Below are positions 5,332 through 10,621 of a DNA stretch of 10,621 nucleotides, one piece after another. Numbering within the stretch: the first letter of the stretch is position 1; each line of letters begins with the position of its first letter. A program made the translations under genes and the position numbers. The DNA lies in assembly GCA_937895315.1 (NCBI GenBank), contig CALAWM010000128.1:1-10621 (forward strand), given 5' to 3'. The stretch is from an uncultured Caryophanales bacterium. GTDB taxonomy: Bacteria > Bacillota_I > Bacilli_A > RFN20 > CAG-826. The notes under the pieces are model-generated. The model did no database searches, had not been told where the DNA came from, and was given only the letters and a program-made list of their open reading frames with translations.

Positions 5332-6822
5332 ATGCAACGAAAAGAAATGCGGGCGCCGGTCGTTTTTACCCTAATCCGTAATGTTACCATTGCGCTACTT
5401 TCCTTTATTTCCTTTCCTTTTGCCTCACAAGCCCTTGGTAGTGCGGCGATGGGGATGTATTCGTGGGCAAATACTTTTGTCTATTATTTTTTAATCATCA
5501 GTCGACTTGGTATCCCCCTTATTGCTATTCGCGAATGCGCAAAAGTAAAAGATAACCCCGAAGAATTAAATAAGAAAGTGCAATCCTTTTTTGTCCTTCA
5601 ACTTATTACTACTGCCCTTTCCTTTATATTCCTGCTTGCGATAATGTTTATCGGCAAAGACACCTTTATTGTCGGTGATACTTGGAATTTAATTTTCCTT
5701 TTATCGATTAATTTCCTGATTGGCGTATTTTCCTTTGAATGGGTATATATTGCTTTGGACCGTGTTTTCTATATGGCCACTAGAGCGGTTATCTTAACAA
5801 TCTTTAGTGCACTATTAATCATTGTATTTGTGCAAAATGATCATGACTTATTCTTATATAGTTTTATTAATATTTTAGGAACAATCATTACGGTCATTCT
5901 AAATATCATCCTCTTAAAAAAAGAAGGTATTAAATTATCCTTTAAGCGAAAAATAGAATTAGGCTATCTTACTAAATCACTCCTCTTTGTTTTTGGGATC
6001 ACCTTTTTAATTACCGCTTATAATCAAAATGATAGTTTTCTGCTTGGTTTACTCGATACATCATATAATTCTTCTGGTGCATATGCCGTGGGTGTGCGGG
6101 GAATTGAAATCGTTATTACTATTATTACGTCATTAAGTGCCGTTTTCGTAGTGCGGACCACGAGGGCAGTTAAGGAAAATGATCAAAAGTCATTCCACCA
6201 AATCGTTAGTTACAGTATGAACATCATCTTCTTTATTGGTGTACCGGCGGTCATGTTTATGATTGGTCTTTCTTCCGAAATCGTTGGTTTTATTGTGCAA
6301 GGAAGTCCTTATTGGACAATAAGCGTTGAAAAAGACGCAATTACCATTGTTATCTTATTAGCCGGATTAATGCTAACTTATTCAATTCATGACGCAATCT
6401 ATCAACAAATTCTCGTCCCGCTTAATAAAGAAAAGATCTATTTCTTTACAATGCTTGGAGCATTAATTTTTAATATTACTTTTAGTGTCCTGCTCGCTCT
6501 ATTTGTGTTCAAAGACAATGTGGTCTTTGCTATTGCGCTTGTGACGTTAATTTCTGAATTTATTATTTTAATTACATTACTTATTGTGTTACGGAAAAAT
6601 ATTGTCCGCCATGTCTTTAGTTTGAATAATCTAAAAATTATCGGATCTTCCGCGCTTAGTCTTGTGGTTACTATCTTAGTAAAAGGTTTCTTACCACTTA
6701 CAAATCCTTTATCAATCATTGGTGTTTCCATCCTGATTGGCGGGGTACTCTACTTACTTCTTCTCTTTATTACTAAAGAGGAACTTGTGTATAATCAAGT
6801 TAAGGGAGAAAAGAATGGCTAA
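5332..6822 (+). CDS. Oligosaccharide flippase, Wzx/polysaccharide-synthesis family
   Basis: A 496-residue integral membrane protein with about 12-14 hydrophobic segments across its length. The N-terminal region (RNVTIALLSFISFPFASQALG, then GMYSWANTFVYYF, SRLGIPLIAIRECAKVKDNPEELNK) is typical of Polysacc_synt/Wzx flippases of the MOP superfamily. These move undecaprenyl-linked oligosaccharides from the inner to the outer face of the membrane. The neighbours fit: glycosyltransferases upstream and a Wzy-like protein on the convergent arm. The ATG has no ribosome site but TATAAT is 6 nt away, suggesting a leaderless start. The last 8 nt overlap the ATP-grasp gene. Length is normal for the family and no defects are seen. 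The substrate cannot be predicted. Confidence 0.93.
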   Translation: MQRKEMRAPVVFTLIRNVTIALLSFISFPFASQALGSAAMGMYSWANTFVYYFLIISRLGIPLIAIRECAKVKDNPEELNKKVQSFFVLQLITTALSFIFLLAIMFIGKDTFIVGDTWNLIFLLSINFLIGVFSFEWVYIALDRVFYMATRAVILTIFSALLIIVFVQNDHDLFLYSFINILGTIITVILNIILLKKEGIKLSFKRKIELGYLTKSLLFVFGITFLITAYNQNDSFLLGLLDTSYNSSGAYAVGVRGIEIVITIITSLSAVFVVRTTRAVKENDQKSFHQIVSYSMNIIFFIGVPAVMFMIGLSSEIVGFIVQGSPYWTISVEKDAITIVILLAGLMLTYSIHDAIYQQILVPLNKEKIYFFTMLGALIFNITFSVLLALFVFKDNVVFAIALVTLISEFIILITLLIVLRKNIVRHVFSLNNLKIIGSSALSLVVTILVKGFLPLTNPLSIIGVSILIGGVLYLLLLFITKEELVYNQVKGEKNG

Positions 6823-7720
6823 TCCAAACTTTAAAGAAAATAAGTTTAAGCGATTCATTGCAAAGTCATTGCAACCATTATTTCGCTTTGTCTCCAAAAA
6901 ACAATATGTTTCGCTCCAATATCGGTATATAACCGGGCATAAACTTGATTGGAAAAACCTTAATCGCTATACCGAAAAACTCCAATATTTAAGACTATAT
7001 TACTTTGCTAACAATGATGAAGTTGTAAGATCTGCTTCACGAATCGGCGCCAGAATTAGAGTTAATAAACATGGTTTAGGCGATATTTTAATCCCGTTAG
7101 TAGGTATTTATAACACCGTCTCGGAAATTGATTTTGAAAAATTACCATTCCGTTTTGTAATTAAAGCGACCCATGCTTCAAGTTTTGTCCACGTGTGCAC
7201 AAATAAAAATGAGGAAGATTGGCCAACTTTAAAGGCCAAGTTAATAAAATGGCTCCATATTGATTATGGGGAAAGAACCGTCGAACCCCATTATTCTAAA
7301 ATTAAACCCGCGTTAATTGGGACGCCAAAAGATTTACCAAGAGAATATAAAATTCACGTCTTTAACGGCAAAGCCCGTTATTTATACGTCGTAAGTGGCC
7401 GGAATAAAGATATCCGCTACGATAATTTTTATATTGATTTTTCCCGTTTTGATGGGGCGCAGTTTAATCATTGGAAAAGTAGTGACATTCCTCTTGAAAA
7501 GCCTGATGAATTTGAAGAAATGGTCCTATATGCTGAAAAACTTGCCCAGGATTTCCTTTTCTGCCGGGTGGATTTTTTCCTAGTAGGCAATCATATTTAC
7601 TTTAATGAATTTACATTTACCCCTGCAAAAGGGACTTTAATTTTTGATAATGACGAAGCTGATTTCGAAATTGGTGAATGGCTTGATATTTCTAGCGCCA
7701 TGAAGAATAAGGGAACATAA
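6815..7720 (+). CDS. TupA-like ATP-grasp protein
   Basis: A 301-residue protein with the layout of the TupA-like ATP-grasp family: a helical start, YRYITGHKLDWKNLNRYTEKLQ (about 37-57), ILIPLVGIYNTVSEIDFEKLPFRFVIKATHAS (about 89-120), a YKIHVFNGKARYLYVVSGR segment (about 182-200), and a final acidic VDFFLVGNHIYFNEFTFTP (about 253-271) typical of the metal-binding end of ATP-grasp domains. Relatives occur in teichuronic acid and capsule clusters and are thought to attach amino acids or similar groups to glycans. I start at ATG 6815, preceded by AGGGAG with 6 nt spacing; an upstream TTG at 6737 would overlap the flippase deeply. Oddity: between KPALIG and REYKIHVF the loop is short and lacks the EEYL-like acidic motif I recall. 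The 3' end overlaps the convergent lipoprotein gene by 29 nt. Confidence 0.85.
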   Translation: MANPNFKENKFKRFIAKSLQPLFRFVSKKQYVSLQYRYITGHKLDWKNLNRYTEKLQYLRLYYFANNDEVVRSASRIGARIRVNKHGLGDILIPLVGIYNTVSEIDFEKLPFRFVIKATHASSFVHVCTNKNEEDWPTLKAKLIKWLHIDYGERTVEPHYSKIKPALIGTPKDLPREYKIHVFNGKARYLYVVSGRNKDIRYDNFYIDFSRFDGAQFNHWKSSDIPLEKPDEFEEMVLYAEKLAQDFLFCRVDFFLVGNHIYFNEFTFTPAKGTLIFDNDEADFEIGEWLDISSAMKNKGT

Positions 7721-8672
7721 CTTCGTAAAGCATCATTGAGAATTCATAATCTAAAGATGGATCCTTTACGCCGCCGGGCATTAAATAATCATGTTCTAAT
7801 AATTCATAACTAATCGTCATTCCGCTGACTCTTTTTAATGCACTTTCTGGTAATAACGCTGAAAGATCCATTTTCATTACCGTCGTAATACTATTATTAT
7901 CAACATTCATTTCCGGAACAACATAACTAATGGTGTGTTTTAAGGCTGGACTTGTCGTACTTTTTTCAATAAAGAAACTAATGTTCATTTTTACTTTGGC
8001 ATATCTAACAAACGGAATCCCGAGTTCACTGTAATTCACATTCGTGCCACCCCGGGCACTTATGATGAAGTTTTGATAATCAATTAGTTCATGATCAAAG
8101 ATTTGACCCATGCCCTTTTCATCAATTTGAATCCTTACAAGTGGACCAGAGCCATTACAAACAATGAGGGTATCCGTTAGTTTGGAAAAGATGCCTTGTT
8201 TAAATGATTTACTAACACTTTCTCCAAGATATTTTGCTGTTAAACTATTATGCCGAGCATAATTAAACCATGAGGCTTCAATATTCATCGGATCTGCTAA
8301 TGCTTCATTAACGGCAAGGACGTATCCGGCTTCATTCCCGGCATAGTCTTCGACTTTTATTTTCTTGACATTTTCATCGCCATAAAGTTCTACTGCTTGT
8401 TGAAGGGTAATATTTCGACTTGTAATATCACTTAAAATAATGTTGTTATATGCACTTTCATACGGAGTAGATAAAATCACTTTATCGGTCAAGTCATATA
8501 TCGTTTCCGTGTATTGTTCATCATTTAAATACTTTTCCGGAATAAAATGATAGTAATTTTCTTTAAACTCTTGGGTATGGAATTGGTTTACATCAAATGT
8601 TTCATTAACGGCGGCACAGCCGGTTATCGTTAAAAGACCAACTAATAATAAACCGTATTTAATTTTCTTCAT
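7692..8672 (-). CDS. Putative lipoprotein of unknown function
   Basis: A 326-residue protein with a clear lipoprotein signal: MKK, a hydrophobic core, and lipobox ITGC with Cys19 as the probable lipidated residue. The mature part is hydrophilic with predicted mixed alpha/beta character. I do not recognise the family. The start at 8672 is chosen because AGGAGG lies 6 nt upstream; a TTG at 8687 in the same frame would start before that ribosome site. It overlaps the end of the Wzy-like gene by 14 nt, so it is probably cotranslated with it, and overlaps the convergent ATP-grasp gene by 29 nt at the 3' end. Placement suggests a surface role in glycan assembly, anchoring or export, but this is only context. 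Confidence 0.85.
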   Translation of the reverse strand: MKKIKYGLLLVGLLTITGCAAVNETFDVNQFHTQEFKENYYHFIPEKYLNDEQYTETIYDLTDKVILSTPYESAYNNIILSDITSRNITLQQAVELYGDENVKKIKVEDYAGNEAGYVLAVNEALADPMNIEASWFNYARHNSLTAKYLGESVSKSFKQGIFSKLTDTLIVCNGSGPLVRIQIDEKGMGQIFDHELIDYQNFIISARGGTNVNYSELGIPFVRYAKVKMNISFFIEKSTTSPALKHTISYVVPEMNVDNNSITTVMKMDLSALLPESALKRVSGMTISYELLEHDYLMPGGVKDPSLDYEFSMMLYEVMFPYSSWR

Positions 8673-10065
8673 GGCTAGCCTCCTCAATGGTCAGGATTTC
8701 TTCTTTTTCATAAACTTCTTCTTCATCTTTAGTGGTAAAAACATACCCTGCAAAGAAAATAGTAATCAGGAAATAAGGGGAATTAATAAGCGGGAATTGA
8801 TTAATATTTTGATACTCTTCATATAAAAGTTGTTTGAAAGGATAAAAGAGCATAAAGCGGAAAAACATCGTAATTAAGACACTTACTAATGTTAACTTCA
8901 ATAATCTGTTTTCATTATCCCTTCTAAAGTACCGCCACAAATTAATACCAAAGATAATTAAGAACGCTAGTAAAACAATAAAACCAGTTAAGCCATCAAT
9001 CCACATCGCATCAAATATAAAGTTGCCGGTTGGAAAAACCCTCGTTGCTCCTATCGTATTACGGACATCTCCTAATACATTACGGAAACTAATGGCTTCG
9101 ACAAAGATGTAATAAAATCTTAAGAAATAACTATTAAGGAATATTTTTCGGGTAATTCGATTACTCGCCCAAATATCGCGAATACTAAATAAATTAAAGG
9201 CGGTTAGGGTAAAGACTAAAAGTCCGATACCAACAAAGACAAGTAAGGCGATATTTATTGGTTTAGGGTATTTCTTAAATAAGTCAAAACGTACAAACAG
9301 CGCAAACACAATCGCTGGTAATAAGAAAAGTAATGTAATAAATGCGCCAGTAAGAATAATCGTTAATAGCCCAATTGCACTAATAATCGATAAAGCAATG
9401 AGTTCAAGTTTTGATGTTTCCCTTTTAGCAAGGACTAACCCTAATCCGGCACTTGCAATAATGACCGCACCGCTTAATAAAACATCAATATCAGTAGTCA
9501 GTATTTTAAATCCATAAAGGAAGGAAGATTGATCAACAATTTTATAGACAACCCCACCATAGAAATTAACTTTGTTTTGATAAATTATGGTATGGAAGAA
9601 GCCATAGTTAATTAATGTCGCAAATAACGAGATTAGTATGGGGGCAGCAAGCCCTCCTAAAACAACAATGTAGACGATTTTTGCTGAAAACACCTTGCTT
9701 TTGCGGATTATATAGCCAATTAATAAGATAGATAATATACCTACTAAGTTCACAACTTTATCAAAAATAGTCATCCCTAAAAATGTTGCATTCAAGTATC
9801 CAACACTATCTCCTCCGTAAGCGGGGGCAAACATCGTTACAAGACCATAGAATAAAAGCGGCATAAGTAAAACATATAATCCTTTTCCTAAATCATCTTT
9901 CAACTCTTGAAAGAAAAAGGGAATCAATATTGCCGTTAACACTAACGCTAGTATTTTAAATATAGGACCAATTCCCCCAAAATCAAGGGCAATAAAAAGC
10001 ATAACCTCTAATGCTAGAAATAGGGAAATGAGCACTAATGTTTTATTTTGTAATTGTTTCTTCAT
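8659..10065 (-). CDS. Wzy/O-antigen-ligase-like membrane protein
   Basis: A 468-residue polytopic membrane protein with about 12 hydrophobic segments. A larger polar stretch at about residues 295-350 (ASNRITRKIFLNSYF to GATRVFPTGNFIFDAMWIDGL) precedes a helix GFIVLLAFLIIFG, the arrangement seen in Wzy_C polymerases and ligases, where an extracytoplasmic loop carries the active residues. It would polymerise or ligate lipid-linked glycan units outside the membrane. The C-terminal tail is strongly acidic (EEEVYEKEEILTIEEA). The start is uncertain: ATG 10065 overlaps the upstream stop as TAATG and begins MKKQ; ATG 10077, four codons earlier, is also possible, though GAGGAAGG sits very close to it. 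The family call is by topology and loop pattern, so moderate. Confidence 0.75.
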   Translation of the reverse strand: MKKQLQNKTLVLISLFLALEVMLFIALDFGGIGPIFKILALVLTAILIPFFFQELKDDLGKGLYVLLMPLLFYGLVTMFAPAYGGDSVGYLNATFLGMTIFDKVVNLVGILSILLIGYIIRKSKVFSAKIVYIVVLGGLAAPILISLFATLINYGFFHTIIYQNKVNFYGGVVYKIVDQSSFLYGFKILTTDIDVLLSGAVIIASAGLGLVLAKRETSKLELIALSIISAIGLLTIILTGAFITLLFLLPAIVFALFVRFDLFKKYPKPINIALLVFVGIGLLVFTLTAFNLFSIRDIWASNRITRKIFLNSYFLRFYYIFVEAISFRNVLGDVRNTIGATRVFPTGNFIFDAMWIDGLTGFIVLLAFLIIFGINLWRYFRRDNENRLLKLTLVSVLITMFFRFMLFYPFKQLLYEEYQNINQFPLINSPYFLITIFFAGYVFTTKDEEEVYEKEEILTIEEASHEEN

Positions 10066-10621
10066 TACCAGTAACATCCTTCCTCAATATTTTTGTATCC
10101 TGTTGGTTTTAAGTTTGGTCGGGTCCAATGGGGATTAACGTATTGACTAACATAATCCCTTTTTTCCCATCTTTTGCCCATAATGCCAAATAATAACTGG
10201 GTGGCGCCACCACTTTGGATTGCCAACTTGCCTAAACTTTTAATATATAAGCATAATGGTGTCCCATAAGCACCCGCCCCAACTAGGGCAATATCAAAAT
10301 CTTTCTTCAAAATTTCAATTTTTAAATAGTCTAATGCCTCAAACCAATTTTCAAATCGCGGGTCTTCTTGTTCGGCATTTGTCATAACCGCTTCAACACA
10401 AGTTAATGTAAATGAGGGTAATATATCCGGTTTTTGACTAAATAGTAGGTGTCTTTTTTCGTATTGTTCGGCAATTTGTTTAGCAAAAGGGGAGACAACC
10501 AGGACTTTTTTACCTGCTAGTAAATGCGACCAACCACCAAGAAGAGGATCAAGCGTCCAGTTTTGGATCGGCAATGCATTGGGAGTTAAGTGTTTAAAGT
10601 AATAATTTTCCATATGCACGC
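10065..10621 (-). CDS. Conserved protein of polysaccharide loci, N-terminus cut by window edge
   Basis: The frame stays open to the right edge, so the visible part is the C-terminal ~185 residues and the true start is probably outside; GTG 10619 and ATG 10613 have no visible upstream context. Conserved-looking motifs are LAGKKVLVVSPFAKQI, FDIALVGAGAYGTPLCLYIK, GGATQLLFGIMGKRW, and a terminal EEGCYW. I recall the same signatures in proteins of unclear function encoded with glycosyltransferases in Bacillota polysaccharide clusters; the GxGAYGxPL turn suggests a Rossmann-like or GT-B-like fold. I do not assign an activity. Its stop TAA shares a base with the start of the Wzy-like gene, indicating tight coupling. 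Confidence 0.85.
   Translation of the reverse strand, partial: VHMENYYFKHLTPNALPIQNWTLDPLLGGWSHLLAGKKVLVVSPFAKQIAEQYEKRHLLFSQKPDILPSFTLTCVEAVMTNAEQEDPRFENWFEALDYLKIEILKKDFDIALVGAGAYGTPLCLYIKSLGKLAIQSGGATQLLFGIMGKRWEKRDYVSQYVNPHWTRPNLKPTGYKNIEEGCYW

Noticed and set aside
6737..6814. Upstream TTG start of the ATP-grasp gene
   Set aside because: It would overlap the flippase by 86 nt and lacks a ribosome site; ATG 6815 has AGGGAG.
1..10621. Mycoplasma-type code with TGA as tryptophan
   Set aside because: Tryptophans are coded by TGG and genes have normal lengths with TGA as stop; the evidence for the standard code is moderate because few genes end in TGA.
1..10621. CRISPR array, tRNA or rRNA genes
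   Set aside because: No regularly spaced repeats and no tRNA or rRNA signatures were seen; intergenic gaps are all short.

Overview
The window is AT-rich bacterial DNA with Bacillota/Mollicutes-like features: AGGAGG-type ribosome sites inside operons, an ECF-type thiamine S-component under a TPP riboswitch, a Sel1/DUF3137-like gene pair, and TATAAT promoters. Tryptophan is read from TGG and every gene has a sensible length with TGA as a stop, so the standard code fits. I cannot name the species.

Left part (1-3047, minus strand): a housekeeping block. From right to left it reads ung (uracil-DNA glycosylase), an extended -10 promoter, a TPP riboswitch with its terminator, thiT, a second promoter overlaid by a perfect dyad, a Sel1-repeat protein, and a DUF3137-like membrane protein that runs off the left edge.

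Middle part (3128-7720, plus strand): a surface-polysaccharide operon divergent from ung. It holds a broken family-4 glycosyltransferase, an intact second glycosyltransferase overlapping it by ATGA, a Wzx-type flippase with its own promoter, and a TupA-like ATP-grasp protein. Right part (7692-10621, minus strand): a convergent operon with a protein family resembling ones I associate with polysaccharide loci (cut by the right edge), a Wzy/O-antigen-ligase-like membrane protein and a lipoprotein of unknown function, joined by short overlaps. Together the two arms look like parts of one glycan assembly locus: sugar transfer, flipping, polymerisation or ligation, and decoration.

The most striking observation is a 35-bp perfect inverted copy of an internal piece of ung (2575-2609) inside the first glycosyltransferase (3343-3377). 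It brings two in-frame stop codons, while the reading frame on both sides is the same. It looks like a templated patch, such as a double template switch, that replaced part of the glycosyltransferase and inactivated it. It also makes the two divergent transcripts complementary over 35 nt. The second observation is that ung, the broken glycosyltransferase and the flippase all have TATAAT only 6-7 nt before the ATG and no ribosome site, which suggests leaderless mRNAs for genes that start transcripts, while internal genes have normal ribosome sites.
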